Both the position numbers and the translations under genes were made by a program. Below are positions 1-9,369 of a stretch of DNA of 55,143 bases, one piece after another. The stretch is from a virus. The stretch lies in IMG/VR virus record IMGVR_UViG_3300030419_003768, positions 5,996-61,138 of that record; one strand, 5' to 3'. Under the pieces are notes generated by a model. It was given only the letters and a program-made list of their open reading frames with translations, had not been told where the DNA came from and made no database searches. Position 1 is the stretch's first letter, and each line of letters starts with the position of its first letter.

Positions 1-3000
1 TCTATTGCAGATACCGAAGTAAAGAAACGTGGTTTAATCAAGGCATTTAATGAGTCATTAAACAACTCTGAAAACATATTAAGATACAGGGAAATTATAA
101 GAACTCTAGCAGAATCAGAGAATACAATAGAGTCACCAGTAAAAATAAGAGGACTAAGGAGAATCATATCTAACACTATAAGTGTGGCATCATCTCATAT
201 TAAACTACGAGGTATAGTTAGAACTATATCAGATACAATATCAATAGGATTGGCAGCCTTCCAAGGAGATGTATTCCAGTCAAATGTATTTGGTAGTGCA
301 TCATCAGAAGTAACCAAGGTATTAGGAAGAGTGAAGAATATTAACGAGTCTATATCTCTATCAGAAGCAAAGAATAGGGCTATGGGATTCGGAAAGACTA
401 TCAATGATACTGTAAGCATTTCAACTTCTGTTACACCACTTAGAGCATTAACAAGATTGGTATCAGAATCAATATCAATTCAAACATTTAGGCAAAGACT
501 TAGAGCAATAGCAAAGAGTGTTACAGATTCAGTGTCAATATCAACTACATCCAATACAATAAGAGGTAGGGTAAAGCGTGTAAATGAATCTGTTGAGGTA
601 ACAACAAAGAGAATATTCCAGTCTATATTCCAGTCAAACGTGTTCCAACAAGGTGCAGAGTATGTGAAATTAATGGGAAGAATAAGACTGGTAAACGAAA
701 CACAAAACGTGGTAGAAGGAAGAATAACTTTGATGAGTTTAAGAAGAGTATTTTCAGAGACAGTTCAGGCATCAGAAACTATAGTTAAACTAAGATCTAT
801 ATTAAGATTGATAACAGAGACAGAGAGAACACAAGAATCTCTTGTGAAGTTAATGTCAATGTTAAAGGTTGAAAATGAGTCAGTTTCTATCCAAACATTC
901 AGGGAAAAACTTAGAGTAATTAGAAGGGTTATTAATGAAACAGTACAGTATGCAGAACAGATTAACAAAGTACGAGGATTAAACAGAATAATAAATAACA
1001 CCATACAGTTATCTGTCTCATCATACACTGCAAGTGGTTTCATTAGATTACATACTGAAGCAGTTAATATTGCAGAAAACATAACAAGATTAAGAGGATT
1101 GTTTAGAGTCGTCAACAATACAGTACAATCTTCAGAGACATTAAGGAGGGCAGTAAGCAGAATATTCAGTGAATCTATAAGCATATCAGAGAATAAGGTA
1201 TTCTTAAGATCATTAATAAAACATGTAGTAGAGTCAATTTCAATACAAACATTCAGAGAGAAGTTACGTGCAGTTAGAAGGGTAATAAATGAGAGTGTCA
1301 ACTATGCAGAGACAGTTCCAAGACTTAGAGGATTGGGCAGAACCATTGATGAGACATTGAATATATCATTCTCATTCTCATGGACAAGAGAGTTACTTAG
1401 AAGTGTAGGCGAATCAGTTTCTATCCAAACATTCAGAGTACCTCCAAGAGTATTATTAAGAATAATAAATGAGACAATGAATATTGCAAGAACAAGATTG
1501 GGTACATTCCAGTCGAATGTATTCCAACAGAATGTATTCCAACAGGGATATGAAATTGCAATGGTAAGAGGATTGGGCAAGATTTACAATGAGAGCGTAA
1601 GTATATCAGAAGGATTTAGAAAAGCATTTAGTAAGGCATTTACAGAAACAGTCCGTATAAACGAAGCAACAAACTTTGCTAGAGAATTAATTAGACACTT
1701 GAATGAATCGGTATCAGTTCAAACATTCAGATTAAGAACAAGAGATCTAATCAAGTTGGTTGCAGAATCACTAGAAATTTCACATTCATTCATAAGACTA
1801 CAGGCAATAAGAAAGTTAGTAGCAGAGTCAATATCAGTACAAACATTCAGAGACAGATTAAGAGACATGTTACGAGTTGTATCAGAGTCTATAAGTATAT
1901 CTGATACAAGAGTTCCTAGAAGAGAATTAAGGAGACTAATTGCAGAGTCAATATCTGTTCAAACATTTAGAACAAGAGGAAGGATTTTAATAAGAATGAT
2001 AGATGAGACTGTCGGAATTTCAACAACAGTTAATACCATACGTGGTAGAATAAAACGTGTTGCAGAACAAATAAACGTAGGAGCACCAGTAATATTCCAG
2101 TCAATATACCAATCTAATGTATTCCAACAGGGTACTGAGTTTGTCAAATTAATGACAATGATAAGATTTAGAGATGAAACTCAAAGAGTGAACGAGTCGG
2201 TATTATCATACAAAGATATGTTGAGATATGTATCTGAAACAATACAGGCAAGTGAAGCGATAGTAAAACTAAGAGATATATTCAGAATAATAAACAATAC
2301 AGTACAAACAACCGAATCAATAATACGACTCAAGGTTATAATTAAATTAATTAATAATAGTGTAAGTGTAGCCGAGGGAATTGTGAGATGGAGAACATTA
2401 AGAAGAGTAATCAATAACACAGTAGAGGCTGCAGAATCCATCATAAGATTAAGAGTATTAACCAGATTGATTAACGAGTCGGTATCTATCCAAACATTCA
2501 GAGATAGACTTAGAGCAATAAGAAGAGTAATAGATGAGACAGTACAATATAGCGAATCATTGAGAATGAGTTGGACAAGATCATTTACAGATACAGTATC
2601 AGTGTCAGAAACACAAATACACCTAAGTACAATGTTGAGAAATATAGCAGAGACATTAAGTGTAGGAGAAACAAGAGTTAGAGTTAGAGGAATGTTGAGA
2701 GTTATCAACAACTCATTGAATATAAGTGAGTCTATCATAAGACTCAGAGGAATATTTAGAATAATAAACAACTCATTATCATTATCTGAGTCTATCATAA
2801 GATGGAGAGTATTAGGAAGAGTTATTGATGAGTCGGTATCAGTTCAAACATTCAGAGAAAAACTTAGAGTTATTAAGAGAATACTTAATGAGAGTGTAAG
2901 CATACCAGAGACAAGAATACGAATAAGAAACATATTGAGAAGAGTATCAGAGTCAGTCAATTATGCTGAAGTTATATTACCAGTTAGAGGATTATTCAGA

Positions 3001-3474
3001 GTTATCAATGACACCGTAAGAGTATCAGAATCAATAGGAAGATTGAGAGAGATATTCAGAGTTATCAATGAGTCATTATCAATACCTGAATTAATAAAGA
3101 ACTTCAAACATATCATACCAAAGGTTAATGAGTCAATCAGTGTGGCAACAACATTCGACACTGCTATGGGTAAGGTATATGTGATATTGGAAAACATATC
3201 TATCCAAACATTCAGAGAACCAATAAGAACATTATTGAGAGTTGTTACTGAATCAGTGAGTGTAGTAGAATCACTAGCAAAGAACCTACAGGATGGTGCT
3301 GTGAGAATCACAAGAAATATAAGAGTTAACTTGAGAGGAAGAGACGGTAAAGTGAGTAACAGAGCAAATAATGCAAGAACAAATATGAGAGACAAAGACG
3401 TAAACATTCATGACAGAAACAATAATAGTAAAAGTTATAAGCGTGGAGGCTCAGTAAAAGGTGAAGACAGATGA
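1..3474 (+). CDS. Giant repeat tail-fibre protein, 5' partial
   Basis: The frame is open from base 1, so the gene is cut by the window edge; the GTG at 184 is internal, because the same repeat already runs through bases 1-183. About 1,157 residues are visible. Most of the chain is a 20-residue (60-nt) repeat with consensus like RLRxIxRVINESVSIxEx, roughly fifty copies, many ending in the variant SIQTFR or SVQTFR. Four short islands with FQSNVFQ motifs interrupt it near 258-300, 610-655, 1500-1550 and 2092-2135. The last ~60 residues are basic and Asn-rich. Such regular beta-type repeats suit an elongated receptor-binding fibre (inference). If the window is circular this is the C-terminal part of the protein starting at 53872. 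Confidence 0.7.
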   Translation, partial: SIADTEVKKRGLIKAFNESLNNSENILRYREIIRTLAESENTIESPVKIRGLRRIISNTISVASSHIKLRGIVRTISDTISIGLAAFQGDVFQSNVFGSASSEVTKVLGRVKNINESISLSEAKNRAMGFGKTINDTVSISTSVTPLRALTRLVSESISIQTFRQRLRAIAKSVTDSVSISTTSNTIRGRVKRVNESVEVTTKRIFQSIFQSNVFQQGAEYVKLMGRIRLVNETQNVVEGRITLMSLRRVFSETVQASETIVKLRSILRLITETERTQESLVKLMSMLKVENESVSIQTFREKLRVIRRVINETVQYAEQINKVRGLNRIINNTIQLSVSSYTASGFIRLHTEAVNIAENITRLRGLFRVVNNTVQSSETLRRAVSRIFSESISISENKVFLRSLIKHVVESISIQTFREKLRAVRRVINESVNYAETVPRLRGLGRTIDETLNISFSFSWTRELLRSVGESVSIQTFRVPPRVLLRIINETMNIARTRLGTFQSNVFQQNVFQQGYEIAMVRGLGKIYNESVSISEGFRKAFSKAFTETVRINEATNFARELIRHLNESVSVQTFRLRTRDLIKLVAESLEISHSFIRLQAIRKLVAESISVQTFRDRLRDMLRVVSESISISDTRVPRRELRRLIAESISVQTFRTRGRILIRMIDETVGISTTVNTIRGRIKRVAEQINVGAPVIFQSIYQSNVFQQGTEFVKLMTMIRFRDETQRVNESVLSYKDMLRYVSETIQASEAIVKLRDIFRIINNTVQTTESIIRLKVIIKLINNSVSVAEGIVRWRTLRRVINNTVEAAESIIRLRVLTRLINESVSIQTFRDRLRAIRRVIDETVQYSESLRMSWTRSFTDTVSVSETQIHLSTMLRNIAETLSVGETRVRVRGMLRVINNSLNISESIIRLRGIFRIINNSLSLSESIIRWRVLGRVIDESVSVQTFREKLRVIKRILNESVSIPETRIRIRNILRRVSESVNYAEVILPVRGLFRVINDTVRVSESIGRLREIFRVINESLSIPELIKNFKHIIPKVNESISVATTFDTAMGKVYVILENISIQTFREPIRTLLRVVTESVSVVESLAKNLQDGAVRITRNIRVNLRGRDGKVSNRANNARTNMRDKDVNIHDRNNNSKSYKRGGSVKGEDR

Positions 3475-3824
3475 GCATGAATATGGTAGGAAGATCAACA
3501 TCATTTACAGTAAAGGCAGGAAGCACTGCTACATTACAAATAACAGTAAAAGATGCTAGTGGAACTGCAAAAAACCTATCTAATACAGTAACTTATAACA
3601 GTGGAAAATGGAAGGTTTGGAAACCAGATGGAACTTTACTTTTGGATGGAGCTATAACATTTACAGATAGAGCAAACGGTGTGGTATCATACACTCTAGG
3701 TGCTAGTGATGTAACTAATGCAAAGGCAGGAATATGGGAAGGAGAGATAGAACTTAGAGATTCTAGTAATGGAATATCAGAACAAACACAATCTTTTAAT
3801 TTCATTATTGAGGAGAGTTATTAG
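3471..3824 (+). CDS. Small Ig-like tail/fibre accessory protein
   Basis: 117 residues starting in an ATGA overlap with the giant fibre gene, so translation is probably coupled. The sequence is beta-rich and resembles the N-terminal Ig-like domain of phage baseplate or fibre proteins of the BppU type: an opening SFTVKAG strand, a central WKVWKPDGT stretch, and a closing FNFIIEE strand. There are no cysteines and no signal peptide. Position directly after the fibre supports a role in fibre attachment or capping; the exact role is inferred. Confidence 0.5.
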   Translation: MSMNMVGRSTSFTVKAGSTATLQITVKDASGTAKNLSNTVTYNSGKWKVWKPDGTLLLDGAITFTDRANGVVSYTLGASDVTNAKAGIWEGEIELRDSSNGISEQTQSFNFIIEESY

Positions 3825-3825
3825 A

Positions 3826-3951
3826 ATGACAGATATAAAAATAGTAGCAAGTGGAACATGCTCAGAATGTGAACACCCACAAAAAGATCATGAGGGAAAC
3901 ACAGTTTGTGATGTAGAAGGTTGCGAATGTACAAACATAGGAAGTTATTAG
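3826..3951 (+). CDS. Zinc-binding microprotein, 41 aa
   Basis: Starts at ATG 3826 after a GAGGAG Shine-Dalgarno-like sequence at the end of the previous gene. Cysteines are arranged CxxC...CxxxxCxC with a histidine between them, as in a small zinc ribbon. An upstream in-frame ATG (3769) lies inside the previous gene and is less likely. Function unknown. Confidence 0.55.
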   Translation: MTDIKIVASGTCSECEHPQKDHEGNTVCDVEGCECTNIGSY

Positions 3952-3954
3952 AAA

Positions 3955-3965
3955 GATATATATAG
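3955..3965 (+). promoter_or_regulatory. TATA-like promoter of the Cas4-like gene
   Basis: GATATATATAG centred about 26 nt before ATG 3986, the spacing expected for an archaeal leaderless transcript. Confidence 0.5.
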
Positions 3966-3985
3966 CGTATGATATAACATATATC

Positions 3986-4759
3986 ATGCTAAAATTAGAC
4001 GACATCAAATCTAAAGTGTACTTTGAGTTTAGAAGGGCTCAACAGGAAGCACTAAAGACAGAACGACTAGGTGTTATACACGTTTCTGACGTAATAAAAC
4101 CATGTATGAGAAATGTCATCTACAAGAAAATTTTACCAGATACAGGTGTTTCTACAGAAGATGTAAAATCACTTTACTTTGGTCAATTAGTTCACGGTGA
4201 TGGTAACTCTGACATAGCAAAAAACCCAGAACATCATGAGATGTTTTTGGCATATAACTATGTGAAAGATGAGCCACTCACAAGGGAAGAAGCATTGAAA
4301 ATAGACCCTGAAGACCCAGAACAATTAGATATTATCTATGGAAGTATAGATGATTTAATTCAGATTGGGGATAAATGGATTATCTGTGATAAGAAAACTA
4401 CAGGTTCTATAGACTATTTCAGTCGTGCTACTTCAAAACCAAGTGAAAGTCATGTAGATCAAATCAATAGATACAGGGTATTATTGAAGAAATGCTATGA
4501 CATCGATGCAGATTTTGGTTGTGTCCTTTATATATCCAACAGGGTTGAGAAGGAGACAAGAGACAAACCTATTCCTATAGCTTTCAAGTTAAAGCCTATA
4601 GAAGAAACACTAAAGGATATGGTAGAGAAGGCAAGAATTATCAAAGATTCTATGTCAAACGGTAATCTACCAGAGAGAACTAAATGCTTTTTGTGTGACG
4701 GAATGTGTCCATTCGCTTCTCTCTGTTTCCAAGACGAGAGGAAGAAATGGCAGGAATAA
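3986..4759 (+). CDS. Cas4/RecB-like PD-(D/E)XK nuclease with Fe-S cluster
   Basis: 257 residues with the layout of Cas4-type exonucleases: an early cysteine C40 in SDVIKPCMRN, a GQLVHG motif with H70, the metal-binding aspartate D122 in GSIDDL, the D135-x-K137 catalytic pair in CDKKTTG, and a C-terminal cysteine group C234, C237, C241, C247. In the family the cysteines hold a 4Fe-4S cluster and the enzyme resects DNA ends. Many archaeal viruses carry such a protein without CRISPR genes; none are seen here, so a role in recombination, genome-end processing or host DNA attack is more likely than spacer acquisition (inference). Confidence 0.8.
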   Translation: MLKLDDIKSKVYFEFRRAQQEALKTERLGVIHVSDVIKPCMRNVIYKKILPDTGVSTEDVKSLYFGQLVHGDGNSDIAKNPEHHEMFLAYNYVKDEPLTREEALKIDPEDPEQLDIIYGSIDDLIQIGDKWIICDKKTTGSIDYFSRATSKPSESHVDQINRYRVLLKKCYDIDADFGCVLYISNRVEKETRDKPIPIAFKLKPIEETLKDMVEKARIIKDSMSNGNLPERTKCFLCDGMCPFASLCFQDERKKWQE

Positions 4760-4863
4760 AATTTGTTTCACCAGAATGTGTGAGTCACAATCATGTGGAT
4801 TGCCCAGTAGTAAGACTGAGTTTGAGATGTGAATGTCTCTGTCATAAAATAAGAGGAGAGTAA
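4747..4863 (+). CDS. Cys/His-rich microprotein, 38 aa
   Basis: ATG 4747 overlaps the nuclease gene by 13 nt; the TAA (4861-4863) is followed at once by the next ATG. Residues include CxxHxHxxC and a closing CECLCH, a zinc-binding pattern. The CxCxCH ending recurs in the 36-aa protein at 30287-30397. Function unknown. Confidence 0.5.
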   Translation: MAGIKFVSPECVSHNHVDCPVVRLSLRCECLCHKIRGE

Positions 4864-5637
4864 ATGATAATATACTTCAACGGAAATAACAAAGCCCATA
4901 TGGAGGCTCTGCAAGACTGCAAAGTCAAGAATGTTGTATTATCATTTAAATACTCTTATGCAAATATTACAAAATTTAGAGATAAATTTGATAAGATTTT
5001 TGTTGTTGCAGGAACTAAAACAGAGCCAGAAAGATACTATGAATTATTGAAAAAACATAGAGAATTGTATGACTATGCTACACAGTTTGATGTCTTTTAC
5101 AAGATGGATGAAACTCTAAAACACTTAGAGAATGAAAGAAAGATGGGCATAGATTGGACACTGCCTGTTTTACAAGAGAATTATCTACACCATTTATCTA
5201 GACTTAAATTAGAACCTGACTCTTATGTTTGTTTAGGTGAGGTTAAAGGGAGACATGATACAGAAGACCAGATAAGAAAACTACCATCAAACATAAAGTT
5301 TCATGGGTTAGCAAAGGGAAGATACATGAATTACAATAGTCCTAACTTTTATTCTTTTGATACATCAGGTTGGATTTCTGCTGCAATGACAAAGAAATGT
5401 GAGGTATGGAATAACCGTTCTACTAACTTCATGTTCTTTGGTGAGAAAGGAAAGTCAATGATACCTATGTTAAACCACGCATGTGAAGTGCATAAAGAGT
5501 ATTTAGATATAGTAGGACTTAAAAAGCAGGATGTTATAGACGGAGATTATAATGCTTTATTAAAAATACCATTCGCTTTATTGTATTTACCTATGTGTAA
5601 ACAATTAGGAATACTAAAAGAAAACTTTAATCTTTAA
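4864..5637 (+). CDS. TGT/DpdA-like TIM-barrel protein
   Basis: 257 residues. The order of segments (a VVLSFKY strand, IFVVAGT, a LPVLQEN strand, YVCLGEVKGR, IKFHGLAKG, then FYSFDTSGW) follows that of phage proteins related to tRNA-guanine transglycosylase and the DNA 7-deazaguanine transglycosylase DpdA. The usual catalytic DSG(A/G) motif appears to be VAGT here, so base-exchange activity may be lost or altered. No queuosine-precursor genes (folE, queD, queE, queC) are visible in the window, so any substrate would come from the host. Called from pattern resemblance only; an unrelated TIM barrel is possible. Confidence 0.45.
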   Translation: MIIYFNGNNKAHMEALQDCKVKNVVLSFKYSYANITKFRDKFDKIFVVAGTKTEPERYYELLKKHRELYDYATQFDVFYKMDETLKHLENERKMGIDWTLPVLQENYLHHLSRLKLEPDSYVCLGEVKGRHDTEDQIRKLPSNIKFHGLAKGRYMNYNSPNFYSFDTSGWISAAMTKKCEVWNNRSTNFMFFGEKGKSMIPMLNHACEVHKEYLDIVGLKKQDVIDGDYNALLKIPFALLYLPMCKQLGILKENFNL

Positions 5638-5640
5638 ATA
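5632..5640 (+). promoter_or_regulatory. TATA-like promoter before the terminase genes
   Basis: CTTTAAATA about 28 nt before ATG 5665; this spacing is the reason for choosing that ATG over TTG 5644. Confidence 0.5.
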
Positions 5641-5664
5641 GTATTGTTTCACATAATGTTATAT

Positions 5665-6186
5665 ATGGCTGACGAGGAAATATTCAAGATAAAGCCACTT
5701 GACAAAAATGCTACAAAAGTTGTCGTAAATGGACAAAAAACAGTTTCTCCATTTAATTCTGCAAAGCATTTAAAAACTGCAAACATCCCTGCATTATGTG
5801 ACCAGTGTGTCTATAGGTCTATTGAAGACGGTGGCAATGGTAAATGTCCAAAGTATGAGAAGGGTGCTCTCTGTGCTATAAGAAAAGATTTTATTGAAAT
5901 GATAAATCAGTTAGACACAAGAGATCCTGAAGCAGTAAAAACCATGTTGGATATGTTAGCAAAACTCAGTTTTGAGAATGTACTCATGGCTCTCACAGAA
6001 TCAAAGTTTGATGGAAACATACCTGATAGAAATACAAAATCAGAGATTAACACATTACTTAAAATCATATCAACCATAGGTGAGATTTCAAATAAGATAG
6101 TGGTAAGTGAGGAAAAGAGATATGATAAGAAAGGAGATATTGAATCCATATTTAGACAGATTAAGGCACAGAAAACAGGTGATTAG
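5665..6186 (+). CDS. Putative terminase small subunit
   Basis: 173 residues directly upstream of the large terminase; the stop abuts its ATG. An N-terminal metal-binding segment (CDQC ... CPKYEKGALC) is followed by a helical C-terminal half rich in Leu/Ile/Lys, compatible with an oligomeric DNA-recognition subunit. Start chosen at ATG 5665 because a TTTAAATA box lies 28 nt upstream; in-frame TTG 5644 and ATG 5656 fall between box and start. The function rests on position, since small terminases diverge widely. Confidence 0.5.
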   Translation: MADEEIFKIKPLDKNATKVVVNGQKTVSPFNSAKHLKTANIPALCDQCVYRSIEDGGNGKCPKYEKGALCAIRKDFIEMINQLDTRDPEAVKTMLDMLAKLSFENVLMALTESKFDGNIPDRNTKSEINTLLKIISTIGEISNKIVVSEEKRYDKKGDIESIFRQIKAQKTGD

Positions 6187-7569
6187 ATGGGTCAACCAGA
6201 GAAAGCCATAGTCAAAGAGAGACAGAATTTTATGCAGAGTATAGTAAACTGTGTAAAATCACCTAGTAAATTCAGTGAGATATTTCTGAACCACAAATTA
6301 TTTGATTATAATCAAGAGTATGTTGATTGTATGGAGAGGTTTATAGTATATAGGTCAGGAAGACAGGTGGGTAAAACCATGTCAACTGCAGTTAAAACAG
6401 TACACTTTGCGTTCTTTGCACCATTGTTATCCGATACTGTCAAGAATGAATGTGTGATAGTTATCGCTGCACCTACACAAAATCAGGCTAGTATCATGTT
6501 TGATAGAATTAGAAGTTTGGTAATTAAGAATGAGTTTCTACAAGGATATGTTGTAAGAAATACACAAACAGAATTGTGGTTAAACTTCTTAGATAATTCT
6601 GGTATGAGTAAAATAATTACAAGGGCTACTGGAGAAACAGGTACAGGATTAAGAGGTTATTCGCCACATGTAATTATAGCTGACGAATGTTCTTTCATTA
6701 AGACAGATATACTTAGGGCTTTCTTACCTTCTGGTATGGCAACACAAGCAAAAGTTTGGCTTACATCTACTCCTTTCAGTAAGGCAGGATATTTCTATGA
6801 GGCATGTCAAAATGCACGACCTAAAAACCCAGAGGGAATGTGGAGAGAGTTTCATGTTAAATCAATACAGAACCCACTAATTAAACAAGACCCTACATTT
6901 ATTGAAGAGATTAAAAGATTAACAAGAGAAGAATATACACAAGAGGTAGAAGGAGAGTTCCTAGATATTGGTGATGCTCTCATACCAAACAGCTTGATAA
7001 CAGAAGCCATATCCGATGGAAGACCTAGAGGAAATGTAAGATATTATATGGGAGTTGACGTTGCAAGAACTGGTAGAGATGAGACAGTTTATACTGTGAT
7101 AAAAGTAGATGATGATGACGTTGTATTTGTAGAAAGTGTTGAAGCAGAAAGTCAATCTAATGTCGTAGAGGTGGCAGGAAAGATACAGGATATGGTAAGA
7201 GATTATAGAATAGAAACAGTATTCATAGATGAGACTGGATTAGGTGGTGGTCTTGTTGACTTATGCAGAGAGAGGAGAGTTCCTACAAGGGGTGTCATTT
7301 TCTCATTACAAGAGAAGGCAGATATGTATAAGAGTTTGAGATTATTATTTGAGAATCATAAGATAAAACTGAAACAGGTAAACAAATTAGTCTATCAATT
7401 ATCTTATCTAAGAAGAGAATATACTGAGACTGGACTCATGAAAATCAAATCAGATGAGCATGATGACTATCCTGATAGCCTTGTTTTAGCATGTAGAGCA
7501 GTATCAGCAGGAGAAGGATGGCATGTAGTTGATGTCGGAAAAGCTCTTGGTAAGGCTTTATTTGGTTAA
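6187..7569 (+). CDS. terL: Terminase large subunit (packaging ATPase/nuclease)
   Basis: 460 residues. The ATPase domain has Walker A SGRQVGKT at about 57-64 and Walker B VIIADE at 162-167. The RNase H-like nuclease domain begins with GVDVARTGRDE near 289, giving the first catalytic aspartate D291, with a further acidic motif FIDETGLGGG and a final DDYPDSL aspartate. Length is normal for the family. The enzyme pumps DNA into the prohead and cuts concatemers. It follows the putative small subunit with no gap. Confidence 0.95.
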   Translation: MGQPEKAIVKERQNFMQSIVNCVKSPSKFSEIFLNHKLFDYNQEYVDCMERFIVYRSGRQVGKTMSTAVKTVHFAFFAPLLSDTVKNECVIVIAAPTQNQASIMFDRIRSLVIKNEFLQGYVVRNTQTELWLNFLDNSGMSKIITRATGETGTGLRGYSPHVIIADECSFIKTDILRAFLPSGMATQAKVWLTSTPFSKAGYFYEACQNARPKNPEGMWREFHVKSIQNPLIKQDPTFIEEIKRLTREEYTQEVEGEFLDIGDALIPNSLITEAISDGRPRGNVRYYMGVDVARTGRDETVYTVIKVDDDDVVFVESVEAESQSNVVEVAGKIQDMVRDYRIETVFIDETGLGGGLVDLCRERRVPTRGVIFSLQEKADMYKSLRLLFENHKIKLKQVNKLVYQLSYLRREYTETGLMKIKSDEHDDYPDSLVLACRAVSAGEGWHVVDVGKALGKALFG

Positions 7570-7570
7570 A

Positions 7571-7579
7571 TTTAAATAT
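7571..7579 (+). promoter_or_regulatory. TATA-like promoter, TTTAAATAT
   Basis: TTTAAATAT centred 25 nt before ATG 7600; leaderless spacing. Confidence 0.5.
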
Positions 7580-7599
7580 CATTATTTCATTTCTTATAT

Positions 7600-8589
7600 A
7601 TGGTTGAGAGCGACAGCAAGCCAGTATCAGATGAAGAGATAGAAGATGAAACTGATATTGTTGATGCTAGAATAGAGAAGAAAAAACTCACAAGATTAGC
7701 AAATCCTAATGTTGATGGTGGTCAAACCAGAATAGATTCAAGACAACAATGGGGAGATAAATCAAAAGTTGGTCGTAGTCACGAGAAAGCAGAGAAAGAT
7801 TATAGAGATAAAGATGGAACTGGATATGGAGATTTAATGACTACGAATGTCATGCCATATAATGTAAATACTGACACGGAAACCTATGTTGGTAAGCCTG
7901 CAGAGAACAAAGATGAAGAAGATATGAAGGATGAAAGTCAAACTTATATACATGAAAGTAGCAAAAAAGGCATGGTTGATTTAAATAAATTGACACAAAC
8001 CAGAGTTGGAGATCACATAAGTTACTATCAGAATGGGGTTCAAGACAATGGTGTAGTAGCAAAAATGGCTAGTTCATATATAACAGTTTTAAAAGAAGAT
8101 GGAAGTTTCTCTGATGTTCACATCAATGACACATTTTTCGTAGATAATATCCTTGTAGATAAGACATGGGATGAGATGAACATGGAAGAAAAAACTGATT
8201 CACTTGTAAAAATTAAAGCATATTCACCAAGATATTTGACAAAGACTTGGGATCAATTACCAAAAGAATTGAGAGCAGTATTACAATCTGATCAAGAACA
8301 TGGTGCTTACGGAAATATAGGTGGAAGACCAAACGTAGGTATCTCAACAGATACTCCTATCGATGCTGATGATGAGTATGAAGGAAACTCACATGATGAA
8401 ATGCAGATAGATAATCAATTCCAACATGATGTAAAGTCACCAAAGACTGCAGAAAAAGCAGGAGAATTCACATATTCTGAGAAACCAGATTACAAGGTTA
8501 AAAATATAGGAGTTCCACAACAACATAATCTTAATAGTTGGGGTGTGAAGTACGATAAATATATAAAGGACAAGGAGGAGAAAGAGTAA
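7600..8589 (+). CDS. Unknown acidic protein, probably virion-associated
   Basis: 329 residues, hydrophilic and strongly acidic at both ends, with low-complexity N- and C-terminal thirds. The centre (about residues 125-190) alternates beta-like segments (VGDHISYYQNG, SYITVLKEDGS) and looks like a small SH3-type barrel followed by helices with two similar (T/K)TWDxxxxE segments. No catalytic motif seen. It sits between terminase and a very basic protein and shares a TAATG junction with it, so the pair may act together in packaging or head assembly (inference). Confidence 0.6.
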   Translation: MVESDSKPVSDEEIEDETDIVDARIEKKKLTRLANPNVDGGQTRIDSRQQWGDKSKVGRSHEKAEKDYRDKDGTGYGDLMTTNVMPYNVNTDTETYVGKPAENKDEEDMKDESQTYIHESSKKGMVDLNKLTQTRVGDHISYYQNGVQDNGVVAKMASSYITVLKEDGSFSDVHINDTFFVDNILVDKTWDEMNMEEKTDSLVKIKAYSPRYLTKTWDQLPKELRAVLQSDQEHGAYGNIGGRPNVGISTDTPIDADDEYEGNSHDEMQIDNQFQHDVKSPKTAEKAGEFTYSEKPDYKVKNIGVPQQHNLNSWGVKYDKYIKDKEEKE

Positions 8590-9203
8590 TGCCTAAAAGA
8601 ATAGTAGCAAGTAGAAAAAAGAGAACCAACACAGGTATGAAAAGAGGTCAAGTTTATACAGCTAATGATTTAAGAGGTATGGATGATAATAATTTTAGAG
8701 CAAATCAAGAAAGTTCAGCTAAATACACAAAATTAATGGGTTCAGGTAATAATATTTCTGCAACAAGAAGAGCAGGAAGAAGTGTTGGTGGAAGAAGTGG
8801 AAGAATGGGTGTCACTGCAGGAACAGATGCTTATGGTAGAAGAGCAGCATCAGTAGCATTACCAAAAGCAAAGAAGGAAAAGAAAACAAAGAAGGTTAAG
8901 AAAAAATCATTATCAGAAATTAAATCATTTTTAACTGGATTACAAGTATCATTGAAACATGGTGGACATGGAGAAGCTTCAACAGAAGCAAGAGTAGCAG
9001 GAACAAATGTTGATACAAAAATAAGACAAGATAAAAAACCAGATAAAATTAGAAGTCAACCAAAAGAAGTAAAGACAGGTAAACAATTTAATTTACATAC
9101 TAGAGTTGGAGATATAGCAACAAGAGGAGTACGCACTTCAGCATCAGAATTACCAACACTAGCAGGAGAACTATTAAAGTCCTTCAAAGCAAAGTGGAAC
9201 TAG
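8589..9203 (+). CDS. Unknown strongly basic protein
   Basis: 204 residues starting in a TAATG overlap with the preceding acidic protein. Rich in Lys/Arg, with a Gly/Arg/Ser-rich segment (about 55-80) and a lysine run near 95-115. No folded-domain motif recognised. The charge suggests nucleic-acid contact, for instance a packaged DNA-binding protein or a partner of the acidic upstream protein; this is inference only. Confidence 0.55.
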   Translation: MPKRIVASRKKRTNTGMKRGQVYTANDLRGMDDNNFRANQESSAKYTKLMGSGNNISATRRAGRSVGGRSGRMGVTAGTDAYGRRAASVALPKAKKEKKTKKVKKKSLSEIKSFLTGLQVSLKHGGHGEASTEARVAGTNVDTKIRQDKKPDKIRSQPKEVKTGKQFNLHTRVGDIATRGVRTSASELPTLAGELLKSFKAKWN

Positions 9204-9208
9204 AAACG

Positions 9209-9217
9209 TTTAAATAT
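9209..9217 (+). promoter_or_regulatory. TATA-like promoter, AAACGTTTAAATAT type
   Basis: TTTAAATAT centred 25 nt before ATG 9238, preceded by AAACG as at 13229 and 16967. Confidence 0.45.
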
Positions 9218-9237
9218 CTTACATATAAATATATTAT

Positions 9238-9357
9238 ATGAGAAAAGATGAACCTAAAAAATGTATAAATTGTGGTGCAACTTTACCATATAGATATAAG
9301 GGTCGTCAAAAAATATACTGTTCTGACTTGTGCAGAAAAAGTTATAAAAACCAATAG
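9238..9357 (+). CDS. Zinc-finger microprotein, 39 aa
   Basis: Basic 39-residue protein with CINCGATLP and CSDLC cysteine pairs, a single zinc-finger layout (CxxC-x15-CxxxC). It has its own TATA-like box, which supports a real gene. Possibly a transcription regulator; target unknown. Confidence 0.55.
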   Translation: MRKDEPKKCINCGATLPYRYKGRQKIYCSDLCRKSYKNQ

Positions 9358-9369
9358 TGTAGGGTAATC

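Noticed and set aside
1-3300. Short regularly spaced repeats that could suggest a CRISPR array
   Set aside because: The period is exactly 60 nt, in frame, degenerate at third positions and without conserved palindromic repeats or unique spacers; it is protein repeat coding.
195-3407. Long open frames on the minus strand opposite the giant fibre repeat
   Set aside because: They mirror the repeat periodicity of the plus-strand gene, have no start signals or motifs, and are typical antisense shadows of repetitive coding sequence.
3986-4759. CRISPR adaptation module
   Set aside because: The Cas4-like protein stands alone; no cas1, cas2 or repeat array is visible.
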